Positions 1 through 11,335 of a DNA stretch of 64,000 nucleotides are shown one piece after another (within the stretch, counting starts at the first letter, position 1; the number at the start of each line of letters is the position of its first letter). The notes beneath the pieces are model-generated. The model ran no database searches. It worked only from the letters and a program-made list of their open reading frames with translations, and was not told the DNA's origin. Position numbers and translations under genes: made by a program. Source of the stretch: Eonycteris spelaea (Eukaryota > Chordata > Mammalia > Chiroptera > Pteropodidae); assembly GCA_003508835.1 (NCBI GenBank), contig PUFA01000014.1, positions 3,106,501 through 3,170,500 of the forward strand. Direction: 5' to 3'.

Positions 1-179
1 AGAGCCGACGCAGGTCTCCCTCCACCCGGGCCCAGGCTCCTTCCTTGAAGGTGGCCTAGGAAGGCTGGTGGTACCTGCTCAAGGGAAGGGAAGGGACGGA
101 CGGTGGGGGGGAGGGGAAGCAGGGACAATGGGGCCCGGCAGGCGGCCTGGCACGACTCTGCCTCTTCCCCTTCTGGGCC
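1..179. other. GC-rich flank upstream of the CpG island
   Basis: Purine-rich, GC-rich sequence leading into the CpG island. No repeat, exon or promoter motif was recognised here. Confidence 0.5.
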
Positions 180-486
180 ACAGGGCCCTACTTCCTGCAG
201 AGGACTCCGGAGGCGGGGAACCGGCGCGGGGCCGGCCCCTCCCGGGCGCCGCCTCCCGGCCTCTCCAAAGCCGCAGGCCAGAGGCCAAGGGTTTGGGAGG
301 CGGACTCGGTGCTCGGCTCCTCCCCTTGTCCGAAAATCCCCGTGGGGCCGGGACCGGGTTAGGGCCGCGGGCTGAGCGGGGAGCGAGCTAAGAGGATGGT
401 CGGGCCAGCGGAAAAGGGCCGGGTCCCGCGGCCCAGGGAGGGAGGGGGCGTGGCTCCGGACGGGGCGTGCTCGGGGCGGCGCGGAC

Positions 487-496
487 GGGGCGGGGC
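487..496 (+). promoter_or_regulatory. GC box (Sp1/KLF-type)
   Basis: GGGGCGGGGC, an exact Sp1-type core, within a cluster of similar sites between 445 and 500 just upstream of the presumed start region. Confidence 0.55.
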
Positions 497-599
497 CACC
501 ACGGGGCGCGGCCGCGGGGGGCAGGTCCGCAGGAAACTTGCGCGCCCGCCCCCGCCGCGCGCCCGCCCCCCGGCCCCCGCCTCCGGGCCCCGCCTGCGC

Positions 600-961
600 G
601 TCCCTTCCTTCCCGGGGCTGGCGGGCAGGCATCGCAGGCTGCAGGCGGTGGGCCGGCGGACGCGCGGACGGACGGGCGCCTCCACCTCGCTCCCTCCCTC
701 GCTGCCGGCTTCCTTTTGTCTTTCTGGGCGGCGATGAGCTCAGGGCTGGTGCGGCGGCTGCGGGCTCAAGGAGGCCCGCGCTCCTAACCACCCTTCCCGG
801 CCTTGGCGCGCTCGTCCCGGGAAGCGGCCCCAGCGCGGCGGCGCCGAACTTGGGCTCGGGAAGCCGGTGGTCCGCGTCCTGCGCCGGAGCAGGAAGGGGC
901 GGGCTGCGGGGCTGCGGGGAGTGCGGGCGTGTGCACCAGCGGCCGCTGCGATCGAGCTCTC

Positions 962-999
<38 letters not shown>

Positions 1000-1493
1000 T
1001 GCGTGCGTGTGTGTTGGGAGGGGGCGCCTCGGTTTCTCCGTGCTGTGGAGTGTTGCGGGTGAGGACTGTGGTGTGCCCCTGGGATTGCGCGTACTCGTGG
1101 GGGTCCGTGTGTGCACATTTTGGGCTGCGTTTGTGGAACTGTGTGTCGGAGCGCAGTTGCTGGGGCGGGGGGACCGGTGCCGGGCGGGTGTCCAGTGTGA
1201 GCGGCCGTGCGTGGGACGGGGAGTGGCGGGGTGGGCGTGGGCGGTCCAGCCCGGCGCGCGGAGCCCGGGTCCCCAACGGCCCGCACAGTGAGGAGCTCCA
1301 GAGCCCCGGGGGGACAGTTGGGATCTCCGGGGGCTAGCGTGGGTCTCGGGGACAGTCCGGGTCAGCCGTGCGGGGGGCGGGCAGGGGGAAAGGCAGGTCC
1401 GCGCGGCCCACGTGGGTCGCATTTTCGCTCTGGCCTGGGGAAAGGGTCGGCTATCCGCGGCGGAGGGGCGACGGACAGAGCCCTGCTCCCGAG
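600..1493 (+). other. Candidate first exon (5' UTR or non-coding)
   Basis: The region lies inside the CpG island and ends at a donor reading GAG|GTAAGA at 1493/1494, close to the mammalian consensus. A weaker alternative donor (GCG|GTGAGG) occurs near 1057. No long, convincing coding frame starts here. An ATG at 734 with G at -3 opens only a 17-codon frame that stops at 787 and could act as an upstream ORF. The exon would contain a (GT)n tract at 963-1014. The 5' border is a guess and the gene was not recognised. An unannotated lncRNA first exon would look the same. Confidence 0.35.
963..1014. repeat. (GT)n / (CG)(TG) microsatellite inside the CpG island
   Basis: About 16 uninterrupted GT units pass into GCGCGTGCGTGCGTGTGT. 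The alternating purine-pyrimidine run with CG steps is the type of sequence that can adopt Z-DNA. It sits downstream of the presumed transcription start. Confidence 0.9.
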
Positions 1494-3001
1494 GTAAGAG
1501 CCCCGCATCTCCGAGAACCCGCACTGTGATCTGGACCAGACACTCCGCCTTCCCTGGGTCGCGATTTGCTTCCCTATCGAATGGGGACAGTTTCACCCTC
1601 GGGGTCTGTCGTGACAGCTGTAATGAGGACGTACTAAAGACAGCTCTTGACCAAGCTCCTGGCACACGGTATGTGCTACGTTCATTGTATTGGAGTCTCT
1701 TTTTTAAAAAATAGGGTTTTTTTCTTTATCGCGGGTGGGCCCTTACATTCCGCCCCCTACGCGTGTTTTGTGCCTGTCTCTCGGCCCTAACTTAACCGCA
1801 AAGCACCCAGATCGAGAAAGTTTCTGCTGCTGGGCCCCGCCTCCTCGCCGCACCTCCCGGGCTGGGGCTGCTGCAACTGGGGTGCGCGGGAGCGCGCAGC
1901 TCCCGCCCTTCCCTGCCCCAAGGCTTCCGCGCGGGAGCTGGTGCCCCTCTCCCGGCCAAGGCGGCGGCTGCGGGGGTCAGGGAGCCTTTTTGTTCAACAA
2001 GTGCCTCGTCCCCGGGGCTTGCAGGTCCAGGAATCTGAGAGCCAAGGTGTGAACGTGGCGCTCCCCGCAGGGGCAAATCTTGGGCTCCCGCGGCATCCCG
2101 GCTGGGCCTGGTCACGGAAGGAAGGCCGCCCCCTTTGCTCCAGGCCAGTACATGTTCCCCTAGAGGAAGGCGTTTGCCAGGACAGAGTCTGCCTTGGGCC
2201 TCCGCATTGGACACCCTGCGACGCCACCCACCCCTCCCAGCCCGCTTCCTTCAATCAGCCTTTCGCAGGAGGCTGAGCGCGTCCGCCTGGAATCCTGCCT
2301 CTTAGTCCCACACCTTAGTTTTTTAAAATATTTAGTGTTGAAACCTACTCGTAACACAGAACTGCAGTGAACGTGCACACAGCTCTAGCCGTGGTGTGCT
2401 CTTGGGGAGAATCCTGCCAACCGCCCCATCGCGCTGGCTCAGACCCAGCAGGGCCAGCTGGCCCCAGCTGCTCTGCCACCTTCTGCCAGAGCCAGTGGTT
2501 CCTTCCCTCCATCTCTGTGGTTTCTTCATCTCAGGACCCTTCCCGGTCTGAACGACAAATGATCTTTCACCAAGGGAGCAGCTGAGCTCACAGGTGCATG
2601 AGGCTCTCAAAATGGAGCTGGCACCGGAATGGGCAGGGGCCCCGGGTGGGCCAGGCTGCTTTCCAAGTGTCAGGTGCTCCCGCTGGTGTTCTCGGGGAGC
2701 TGGACTACTCTGCATGCTTTAGGACACAGGAGCAGAAAGCTCTGTTTGTCTTCCAGCAGGTCGGGAGCCCTGAGATCTCTGCAGTGATGAGGCGGGCTGG
2801 GGCCACCGAATAAGCTAAGTCTTCATTCGGGTTTGATGGTAAGGGCACACTTAGAATGTAGCCTAGTTCATAAAATGATTTTATATCCTAGAGAAGTAAG
2901 GGCTTTTCATCTGAATCCTACTCTCTTCCCTGTAATCGGATTCAATAATGATATTAAAAAAAAATCTGTCTGGCTTTCTCAAAAGATAGACCAAAGGCTG
3001 T
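1494..3001. other. Start of presumed intron; unique sequence
   Basis: CpG density falls after 1500 but rises again at about 1800-2110, giving a weaker CpG-rich shelf. After 2290 the sequence becomes AT-richer. No repeat family or exon was recognised. Confidence 0.4.
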
Positions 3002-3028
3002 CCCCCCCCCCCCCCCCCCCCCCCCCCG

Positions 3029-3058
<30 letters not shown>
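3002..3058. repeat. 57-bp poly(C) homopolymer with one G
   Basis: There are 26 C, one G at 3028, then 30 C. Homopolymeric C/G tracts this long are rare in mammalian DNA. The G-rich strand can form G-quadruplexes and the C-rich strand i-motifs. Length is error-prone in sequencing and assembly. Confidence 0.95.
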
Positions 3059-3059
<1 letters not shown>

Positions 3060-4369
3060 TTAAAACCAACCCTTTGTCTCAAGCAAACCAGTGTTTTGGT
3101 CCTAGATCTATTTCTGTTTCACTTTTGAAAGTGCCTGTAATTACAGAGCTCTTGAGGTTTTATTGGATAATGTGCCAGCTTCTCGCCGGCCTGGGGGCTC
3201 TGCCTCTCGTTGGCTGGGATATAGTGCTGAGATCTAGCTTTGCCTGCCCCCTTTGGGTTCCACTCTTACGCCCTTTGTAAGGTGGAAAATAGATGTCAAC
3301 ATGCGATAAATTGGGAGACTTAGCATTGGGAAATCAGGTGCCCAGAAGGTCTTTTGACTTGTGGAGAAATAAGAATAAGCCAGAAGAACCCCAGAAGAAC
3401 AGAGATTCGCCCAAACTCTAGCCGACCATCCATTCATTTCCAACAAGCCCTCCTAGAGAGGGACTCTAAGAGAAATAAAGAACTTGGACCGATTCCTTCA
3501 GAATTGATCTAAAGGCTCCCTTCTGGCCACAGGGCTGTGTAGAATGAGAAATACAAGGACAGGAGTGGACTCCCCTGGTGCACACGCCCGAGGCGGAGCC
3601 TCTAACTTACCTAGCTTCATTTCTACCTGGAGCTCCTGTGAATTTTCATCCAGGTGAAGTGGTAGTGCTTGCTTCGGGGGCTGCGCCCACTGCCTCCAGG
3701 GCCTCACATGCACAGTTCCAAGGGCTTCCAGTCACATAAAATACCATGTTGAGTGTTCGTGCCTGGGGCAGTCTGTGTCCCCATAACTTCTATGGTCCTT
3801 CCAGCCTTGTTCTAAGACCTTGTATTGCCAGTCATGAGTCAGGTAAAGTGCCAAGTTCATAAGCAGCAATTTACGAACCAGCCATAATCCGGGATACTAA
3901 TCAGGAGCCCCAGAGTTTATTTGGCACCAAAGGGTAGGCTACGTGGCAGCTGAAATGTTATCTAGATTGGGATCAGGTTTGTATTAGAATTTAGCATTCC
4001 GGTGAGCCCTAAATTATGCTTGTTTGTTGTGGGATTATGCTTCCAATTTATGAGTTGCCAGCCCAGACTTGATGGGGGATTATGTGTCTTTTGCTAGCAT
4101 GTGGCACCTGATGTCATTGTGCTTGGGGAAGGAGGCACTATAGACTTTACCTGTGCTCAGCTTGGGGACTCACCATTCTCCATTCACCGTCCTTGGGTTT
4201 CTTTCGTGTTTCTGTGCCCACATGTAAGGCTGCACACCTGCTCATCTCCTGTGATCCTTTGGGTCGGGTTTCTAATTAGGGGATGACAGAGGATAATTTT
4301 ATATGGAGATAGCAGAGCGGGCTTAGGGAGCCTCTCTTGGTGCTACTTGCCCTATGGGGGGAAAATATG
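3059..4369. other. Unique intronic/intergenic sequence
   Basis: Moderate-GC unique sequence with no recognised repeat, exon or simple sequence. Some of it (3840-4100) may be a very old repeat, but I could not assign it. Confidence 0.35.
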
Positions 4370-4660
4370 TCTTTCAAATCACTTCCCACCACACGGAGCG
4401 GTTGGAATCTAGCGGCATGGGTTTTAATGTAATCATTTCAGGTAATCAATAAGGACAGTTTTGACAGGTGGATCGTTTCTTAGGCACTGATGAGCAAGGT
4501 CCGACTCTAAAGAATTATTATTTTTTAATCATCTGAAAAGCACAGTAAATCCTTTAAGAGAGCCATACCTTGGCCATGCTGTTTCAAGTGTAATTGAATT
4601 TCCAAGGCAAAGCTTCGTAGCTCTGCTCTGATGAGGCATGACTAACTAAAGACACCTTCC
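4370..4660. other. Candidate conserved non-coding element
   Basis: An AT-rich, low-CpG block of unique sequence with homeodomain-like motifs (for example GGTAATCAATAAG at about 4441) stands out from the GC-rich surroundings. It contains no repeat family I know. The candidacy rests on composition and motif texture only. Confidence 0.3.
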
Positions 4661-5019
4661 GAGAGCGCTCGGGCTCTCTTCCCGCTGCATCCTTCCCCGG
4701 CCTGCATCAGGGCCGCAAAGATGCCTTCTTGGGTCACTTTTCACGTTCCTCTATAAGCCAAGCGTACCCCTTACACTTGCTAATCCACTGCTGTTTGGGG
4801 GTATTTGTTTCTTCTTCGCACTCAGATGGAACCCAGGTGGCAGGAAGCCAGGAGACTGGGGTAGGGGTGCCGGCGTCAGCTCCTCCAGCCTCGTTAGATG
4901 AGAAGTCTGTGAGGAGCGCGGGATGGGTCTCTGACTCTGGCTAAGAAACACTTAGGATCGTCAAGTGCTTATTCCACGGATAAAGCTGCTGTGATCCTGA
5001 AGACAGGAAGAAGTCGTTG
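4661..5019. other. Unique sequence
   Basis: Return to GC-rich unique sequence. Nothing else seen. Confidence 0.35.
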
Positions 5020-5130
5020 GGGGTGTGTGGTTCCCCTCGAGGAAGCCTTCCCTGATGGCCTCCATACCCTGCTGCTCTAACGGAAACCTCCCCTTGTCCC
5101 CTGAGTCAGGCACCATGCCAGGCGCATTGA
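5020..5130 (+). repeat. L2 fragment (possible)
   Basis: The phrase GAGGAAGCCTTCCCTGATGG matches the characteristic L2 3' UTR region (aggaagccttccctgacc). The match is short, so the ends are uncertain. Confidence 0.45.
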
Positions 5131-5889
5131 CAGGTGAGCAGCCTGAGCTCTCCCAGCGCTCAGACCCAGCGCTGTCTTCCAGCACCCGTGAGGCAGAGCC
5201 CTGCTCCCACCCCCACCCCAGCACCGAAACCCATCTTCCTCCGGTTCCGCAGATGACTCTCATCCAGTCGTTTGTTACAGCTGGAAATCCCAGGAGTGCT
5301 TTTGTGCTCTTTCCCCTCTTTTTCCACCCACCTAGTCGGTCAGTTCCCATCAGTTTCTGTTCGCCCCCGCCCCTCCCGCTCCGGCCCATCCCCACGCCTC
5401 CTTTTCCCAGGAGCCAAGCCTCTCATCCCGTGGCCCGGAGCGGGGCTTCCGGTTCCTTCCCTGCTGTCATGCTGTGGTCAGGTCAGTGTTTAAAACGGGT
5501 TTCGTCATCTTGCTCTCGCCACCCCGCCACCCCCCAGGTTCCTTCTCTTCCCCAGTAAGTGCTCCTCTGAAGACCTGCGGTGCGCCTTGCTCCGAGCCGG
5601 CTCTCGGAAAGCTGGACATAGCCTCATCCCTGCCCCAGGTGACGGTGGCCTTGGCCTTGGGGTGGCGAGAGCACCAGGCAGGCCCATGGAGCGTGACAGG
5701 TGCAGTGGAGGGGAGCGTCTCCCTTCCCCGGCCTAGGGCCAGGGGCCTCTGGGAGATTCATGGTCTAAGGTGACCTCTGGGAGGGCGTGGGGACAGTGGC
5801 TGCAGGCGGGACCGTGGGGCTGGGTTGGTCCAGGGCCTGCCTTTCTTCTCTCCCACCCTGACTTCTTTGTCTGCTAAACTCTTACTCAT
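5131..5889. other. Unique GC-rich sequence
   Basis: Pyrimidine-rich stretches (5300-5420) and otherwise unremarkable GC-rich DNA. A donor-like ACAG|GTGAGC occurs at 5134/5135 but has no supported exon upstream. Confidence 0.35.
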
Positions 5890-6310
5890 CCTTGAAAAAA
5901 TTTTTTTTTTAACTAACAGCTTTATTGAGATATGATTTATATACTGTGACGCGTACCCATCGTAAGTGCACGATGCAGTGCTTTTCGGTAAATGCACGGA
6001 GGTGTGCAGCCGTCACCACAATGCTGTTTTAGAACATCTCTGTCACCCGCGAAAGCTCCCGGGTGCCCATTTGTTTCCTTGTCCGTTCCCCCCCTCAGCC
6101 CCAGGCAGCCATCAACTGGCTGTCTCTGGATTCTCCTTCCTCCCACCTCTCCTTGTACATACAGATCGGGCTCCACGACCTCACTAGTCCCGTGGTCTCC
6201 AGTTAGAACTGATCGCTCCCTCGGCCCTGGTGGAGTGGAGGGGTGTTTGTCCTCTGGGGGCTCAGAGTCCTTTCACTCAGCGTCTGGTCTTCCTGGCCCC
6301 TCGTCCTCTC
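5890..6310 (-). mobile_element. L1 3' end fragment (L1M type), antisense
   Basis: On the + strand, AACAGCTTTATTGAGATATG at about 5914, followed by the '...tgcagccgtcaccacaatgctgttttagaacatctc' stretch, is the reverse complement of the mammalian L1 3' UTR. The match continues with decay to about 6300. The copy is old and has gained many CpG and C/G substitutions. It contains no coding region. Confidence 0.85.
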
Positions 6311-6454
6311 CTAGCGAGGCGCTGGGCACCTGCAAACGCCCAGGCCCGCGGGCCCCACTCAAGTTGGGTTCGCTCACGGTTCTTTTGTGAACTCCCGAGC
6401 ATCCAGCAGTGTATGCAGTGTGGGAATTCGGAGGGCAGAGCGTGTAATTGCGAC

Positions 6455-6650
6455 GTGGGGCCTGCTAGGTACATTATCTCCTTTCAGCAAGACCGCCTCG
6501 GGCCAATGGGATTGAATCCATTTGCAAATGAAAGAAATCAAGGATGCTCAGAGCAAAGTAAGCAGCCCAAAGCCATGGGCAGAAAGCAGCAGCAGCAGTA
6601 GAATGGAACCCGGTCACTTACCCCTCTACCCCTCGGCTTCTGCCTGGTAG
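6455..6650 (-). repeat. MIR SINE, antisense
   Basis: Matches the antisense MIR core in order: a gcaaatgaaagaaatc region in place of 'cagatgaggaaactgagg', then 'gcaaagtaagcagcccaaag', then the cagaatggaacccggtc region. It is heavily decayed and ends are approximate. Confidence 0.6.
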
Positions 6651-6924
6651 TAAGGAGATTTCCTTCCGGAGCTTTTTATGGGCTGATGCTCACTTTTCCT
6701 GCCGTTCCCTCCCAAGCAACGTGAACTCCTTTTAGGGCGTGAGTGGTGCATGACACACCTCCATCGGCCCCAGTCCCTGGCTTGCAGCCGACCAGGGGAA
6801 GTGGCTCCGTGGAAGTGTGCACGTGGCCGTCTCCTGACAGAGGCGAGGCCTCGGGGCGGAGGGTGAGGGCGCTTCCAGGCCTCCCGTATTTCAGAATGTC
6901 TCTTGTTGCATCATTTCTTTCGTT
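6651..6924. other. Unique sequence
   Basis: Nothing recognised. Confidence 0.35.
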
Positions 6925-6990
6925 GAGGAAAGTAGCATGTTACAGATGTGCAACCCGAGGCACAGAAGTCGGGTCCCCGATGAGTCCAGG
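6925..6990 (-). repeat. MIR-like fragment, antisense
   Basis: 'gttacagatgtgcaacccgaggcacagaag' resembles the antisense MIR segment 'ttacagatgaggaaactgaggcacagag'. It is short and diverged. Confidence 0.4.
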
Positions 6991-7129
6991 CGTGGGTCTG
7001 GCGTGCAGACCCCAGGTCACGTGTGGCCTCGGTGTCACTGATGCAGAGAACTTTCTCGGTGGACCGTACGAGTGTCTTGTTTCTTTCTGAAGGTTCAGGG
7101 TTATCAGACCCTGTTTTGCAAGGTATCTC

Positions 7130-7265
7130 GGGGGAAACCCAGGAGGGGGGTCAGGGAGACCTGGGTTTGAGTTTACCGCTGCTCTTGCGTTTATTGGCTA
7201 GGTGACGCTTTTTTCCGAGCCTGGGTTTGCTCAGGTGCGAAGAGGGTTCTAGGCCCGCCTCAGAC
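7130..7265 (+). repeat. MIR SINE, sense
   Basis: GACCTGGGTTTGAG at about 7160, then a decayed 'tagctaggtgac...cctgggtttgctcaggtgcgaagagg', follows the MIR order (gggttcgaatccc, tagctgtgtgacc, cctcagtttcctcatctgtaaaatggg). Confidence 0.65.
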
Positions 7266-8724
7266 AATCACCTGAGCCCTGGAGGTAGAGCGTCCAGTTG
7301 AGTCCGGCTGCCCACATGTCTGCAGTAAACGGGTGGTGACTGCTGTTGCTGCTTACATGTTCTCGGGGAGCAGTGCCTTTTCCGCTACCTAAGTATTCTC
7401 TTTAAATTCAGGTTCGTTAGGCATACGTGACCCAGACTGCAGAAGCGTGCGCCTGTCGTGAGTGTGTGCATGGAGGCCCCTGGAGGGGGGCTGGTGAGGG
7501 TCGTGATTTGGAGTTTGGGGAGCTGCCATTTTGGATTGTCGCGGCTCACGTCTTTCGAGGACCATCTCTTGGGGACCTTGATGGTAACCCGGAACTTGGG
7601 GGCTGCAGAAAGTGGTTTGCAGTTTGTTCCTCAGACATAACGAGGTCTGCACCCTTTGACCCCCCCCCCACCGTGAGTGCTTGGCACACTCCTGGGAACG
7701 TTGGCAGAGTTATGATTCTGTGCAGTGGTGTGTAGAGATCACGGTGTTTTTCTCCCAGCAGCAAAATGCTCAGGTCTCTGCTTCCTTCCTGTGCATTTAA
7801 CAGACGTTTCCAGAAAACGGAATGGGCTGCAGGGCCCCACCCTTCCCTGTCACTCCCGTCCTTTGCCCTGCTGCCGTGCATTTTCGGAGGGCAGCGCGAG
7901 CCTCTCAGAATCAATCACTCGGGTCTCAAAAACCCTTCCCGATGTCGTACAGTCTTCTGTGTTGATGCGTGTGGCTGGAGAGTCAGCCCCGGCAGAGTGA
8001 GTGTAGGATGTCCAGAAAAGCCGGCCCCGGTGCGGGGCTAAGGCAGGGCCGTGGGTGGGCAGGACTAGTGGCTCCCCCTCGCCCCCACACCCCGCCGCCT
8101 TCTCCCCTCGTCCCTTGCCGAAGCGTGGGGCGGCGGCAGGGGCAGGAACAAGGCTTTATTAAAAACCCTTCAGTCGTGCAGTGCCAATCGTGTGCTTGGT
8201 GATGCGGCCTGGACAGTCTGTGTCGGCTGCCAGGGGTGGGAGACAAAACGTGGCAGCCGCTTTGGCTTCTTTGGGTGTCTTCATTCTTCCCGGTAAGTAA
8301 ACGAAGACAAAGGCCTCAGACAGGTGCTACGGCCCGGCTTTCCTTCACGCTGGACCTTCGGCATGTCTGACGCATTCTTATTCTCTGTGGTGTCCTTTTC
8401 CTTTCTCTCGGAAGCCTGCGTAAAGCTTTGCTGCTTTAATGGGCACATGTTCTTGGTGATGTGCTCTCACCTGACCTAAAAGCAATCTGGTCGGGCTGCT
8501 TGTTCTCAGAGCTAGCTGGAAGGTGAATGCTTGTGCTTTGGGGAGTCATTTTCACCACTGTTGGTGGGAAGAGAGGGGAGGGGAGATGTAGCATGGGTAA
8601 GGAATTCCAGATTCTCTTGGCCAGGGCCCCCCAAGCAGTGCAAAGGTCTCACTGTGCCCATAGCTCCTTTCCTCTGTGTCTTGTCCTAAGCCATTACTGG
8701 CTTCCTAGTACAAGCACACCTTCG
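7266..8724. other. Unique sequence
   Basis: Mixed GC content with a short poly(C) run at about 7661-7670. No repeat family or exon was recognised. Confidence 0.35.
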
Positions 8725-8815
8725 TTCTCATCCTCATTCTCATCATCACCATCACCATCAGCATCATCAGTCACCCTCACCATCACCATCACCACTAGTA
8801 AGTACCACCATCAGC
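8725..8815. repeat. (CAT/CAC)n trinucleotide repeat
   Basis: Imperfect run of CAT, CAC and ATC triplets, similar in type to the longer array at 13541. Confidence 0.9.
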
Positions 8816-9044
8816 AGGTCTCAGCATTGCTCCCAACCTTTGAGCCACTGCATCCCATAGCTCCTTTCTGCTGAATTTTTGCTGCAGGCAGGGTGGAGGG
8901 CGCTCTTGTTGTGGGAGGAGTGGTTAATGAGGAGAGTTAAGACAGGGTAGGAAGCATAGGAAACCCAAGTGGGTGGATGATGGAATGTAACTCTGAAAGT
9001 GGCCTCATAAGAATGATCTGGAAGGTTCTTGGAAAATCCCCGTT
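8816..9044. other. Unique sequence
   Basis: Nothing recognised. Confidence 0.35.
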
Positions 9045-9320
9045 GTGGTGTTTAATTTTATGTGTCAACTTGACTGAGCCAAAGGATGCCCAGGTAGCTG
9101 GTAAAGCCTTATGTCTGGGTGTGCCTGTGAGGGGTGTCTCGAGAAGAAAGTAGCATTTGAATCAGTAGACTGGGTAAAGAAGAACGTGCCCACCAGTGTG
9201 TGTGGGCCGCGTCCGGTCCCCCAAGGGCCCGGATAGAACATGCAGAGGAAGGAGGTCTTCACTGTGTCCCCTGAGCTGGGGCGTCTGGGCCGAAGTCCCT
9301 GCTTTGCAGGCCTCTGCACG
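9045..9320. mobile_element. Ancient interspersed repeat ('gtgtcaacttgactg' family)
   Basis: Begins TTTAATTTTATGTGTCAACT and continues '...gcccaggtagctggtaaagcc...tgaatcagtagactgggtaaag', the order of a widespread mammalian interspersed repeat. I recognise the sequence but cannot name its class with confidence (an LTR-type element is my guess). No open reading frame is present. Confidence 0.7.
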
Positions 9321-10469
9321 TGTTGGGCAGGGAGGTGCACGAGAGCTGTTCTCTGCGCTCGTTGCTGGTTGGGGTGTTTGTTTGTTTGACACGTGCCTTG
9401 GAACTTCAGGTCTGGAAGCCATTGGGGCTTTACGGTTTGGTGGAGTGACCCCCATCCTGTTATTAATGTCTGGCTTTAAAAAGCATAGGCGGCTTTTTAT
9501 CTCCACAGCTCAGTATCCTCATTTGTCAAATCGAGCTCAGGGCAAGAAAACCTCTGAATTCTGTCAGTTCCACAACTCAAGACAGATGTTTAAAAACGTA
9601 CCCTCGAGTTGTAGGGCACATCCGACCTAAAGCAGAGAGAATTGTCACAGCTAAACCGACTGCAAAAAAACACGAACCTCTTAGAAGACACGGACACTGT
9701 AGAGCTGGCATCATAATTCAGAAGAAAGTGATGCTACTGAGGGACAAATCTGTGGAGTTCAGATTGGAAGGAAGGGGTAGGGCCAGGCGGTACTCAAGTT
9801 AGGGGGGCGAGCTTGTTGTGTTTCCTCTGCGTCTCCGTCCACGCAACACTTTCTTCTGACTTCTGTGCCGGGAACGGTACTATGTGTTAAGGAATCTGAG
9901 CTCTAGCAGACGGGCCGTGGTACAAAAGAGGGGAGAGGTTTCAGTGGGACATTCGCTGTAGGGGCACAGAGGGCGGCTGGCAGTGGAGCTAACTTCCTGG
10001 GCTCTAGATCCCGTGCCGCAGGCAGGAACGTTTTACCGTTCCGTCAAGAGGGCACTGGCAAGAAAAACCAGCGTCCAGGATGTTGTGCTCCTTTGTCGTG
10101 GGGCAATTCTGTTCTTTCTAGGAAGTCTTACCGCTGACATCTAAGAAACTGGTGGACTCAACTTCTTGTTTTGGCTGCTTGTGAATTAGAGAGCCGTCAG
10201 AATTAGCAAGTGTTGTAGAAGACAAGTAATTGTATTATTTTTAGAGAGAAGTATATGTGTTCATGCAAACTCCTGACCAGATTTCACCTCAAATTGGTCT
10301 TTATAATGAATTACTAAGCAGTCTTTGAGCACATTTGTGGTAGTAGGCTAGTAGGTATTTGCTAAAAGGGTTGAAAATAAGCAATGTAAACATTTCTCCT
10401 CAATATGGGTCTGGGAAGCAAGATATAGCACTATACAGACAGTTTTATTTCAATTCCGTTTGGGAGAGA
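9321..10469. other. Unique sequence with a possible MIR tail
   Basis: Around 9500-9540 'ctcagtatcctcatttgtcaaat' resembles the end of MIR. The rest, including the AT-richer 10130-10440, was not recognised. Confidence 0.35.
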
Positions 10470-10625
10470 AAAAAGAGAAAATAAGGGGGAAGGAAATATA
10501 CCAAACTGCCTACAGTGGCTGAGTCTCATAGGGTCATGGGTGATTTTCTTTCCTGCTTTTTCATATTAATCTCAATTCTAAAATTTTACCAATGAGCATA
10601 TTATTTTTGCAATTTGGGGGAAAAA
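10470..10625 (+). mobile_element. Ancient repeat ('aaggaaatataccaaa' family)
   Basis: 'aaggaaatataccaaactg...cagtggctgag...gggtcatgggtgattttc...ttctaaaattttaccaatgagcatattatttttgcaat' matches a common mammalian interspersed repeat, probably an old L1-related 3' end. The same family appears in antisense at 34565 and 48415. Confidence 0.65.
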
Positions 10626-11335
10626 AAGGTTTTAAAAGGAATCCAAGAACACATTTCTCTGATAACCTTGTTTACCTTCTGTATTTGCTTGGCAAACTCG
10701 TTATAGTCAGACTGGCTGGAACCCACAAATTCCATACTTGTGATGAAATTTTAATTAATGGAAATTTATCATGATGCATCATTAGCATTTGTTAACCTCA
10801 TCTAAATTCAGTACCGAGTAACTATTAACTGGGATATAAAAAAAATGCTCTGTGTCTTCCAAGAAATTGATCATTTCAACATGGCAGAGGATAGACTACG
10901 TTTATGCTCTAGAATGTGTTTCTTTTCGATTTTGCTTGAATTTGGGTGTTCGCTTTGTTTCTTAACCTGGAACCAGCCCTCGCAGCTCCTGCTGTGTTAA
11001 CTTTGGTTATTTCAATGGGGTGATCTGATGTCCTTGTACTGCCCCCCACCCCGCCTCACCCCCATTTTCGTCTTTGCTTTTCCTTCCCTTTTTCTAATCA
11101 CCGAGTATTTCGTGAGATGGCCCCCTTCCAGGAATAATCTACTTCTTGTTCGCCTATCAGGCTGCTGTTTTTCAGCTCCCTTTCTGAAAACAACTTTCTC
11201 TGTTCTCCATCCCTGCCTTTTCTTCATGACGCCCCTGAGGTAAGACTGCTGGTCTTCAGTGCAGCTCCTGTGATGTGGAGGACTCCTAGGGGTGATCTTT
11301 CTCCCATTCCTGTGCTGCTCCCGCTTCGAAATTCG
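10626..11335. other. AT-richer unique sequence
   Basis: Low-CpG, AT-rich block, the least GC-rich part of the left half. It may contain conserved non-coding sequence (10640-10900). A pyrimidine-rich stretch lies at 11040-11100. Confidence 0.35.

Larger units (their letters stand above)
180..1500 (+). promoter_or_regulatory. CpG-island promoter, TATA-less
   Basis: CpG density is very high and continuous, densest at about 370-960, and is not depleted as in ordinary mammalian DNA. GC boxes are visible, for example GGGGCGGGGC at 487-496 and GGGGGCGTGG at 445-453, with C-rich (inverse) Sp1-type sites at about 545-600. No TATA box was found. This is the usual architecture of a broad housekeeping or developmental mammalian promoter. 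The + direction is inferred from a strong splice donor at 1493/1494. The start point is probably broad, around 600-730, but cannot be fixed from sequence alone. Divergent transcription to the left is possible. Confidence 0.8.

Noticed and set aside
784..1665. 293-codon ORF on the - strand over the CpG island
   Set aside because: It encodes His/Thr repeats from the (GT)n tract and Arg/Pro-rich sequence typical of CpG-island shadow frames.
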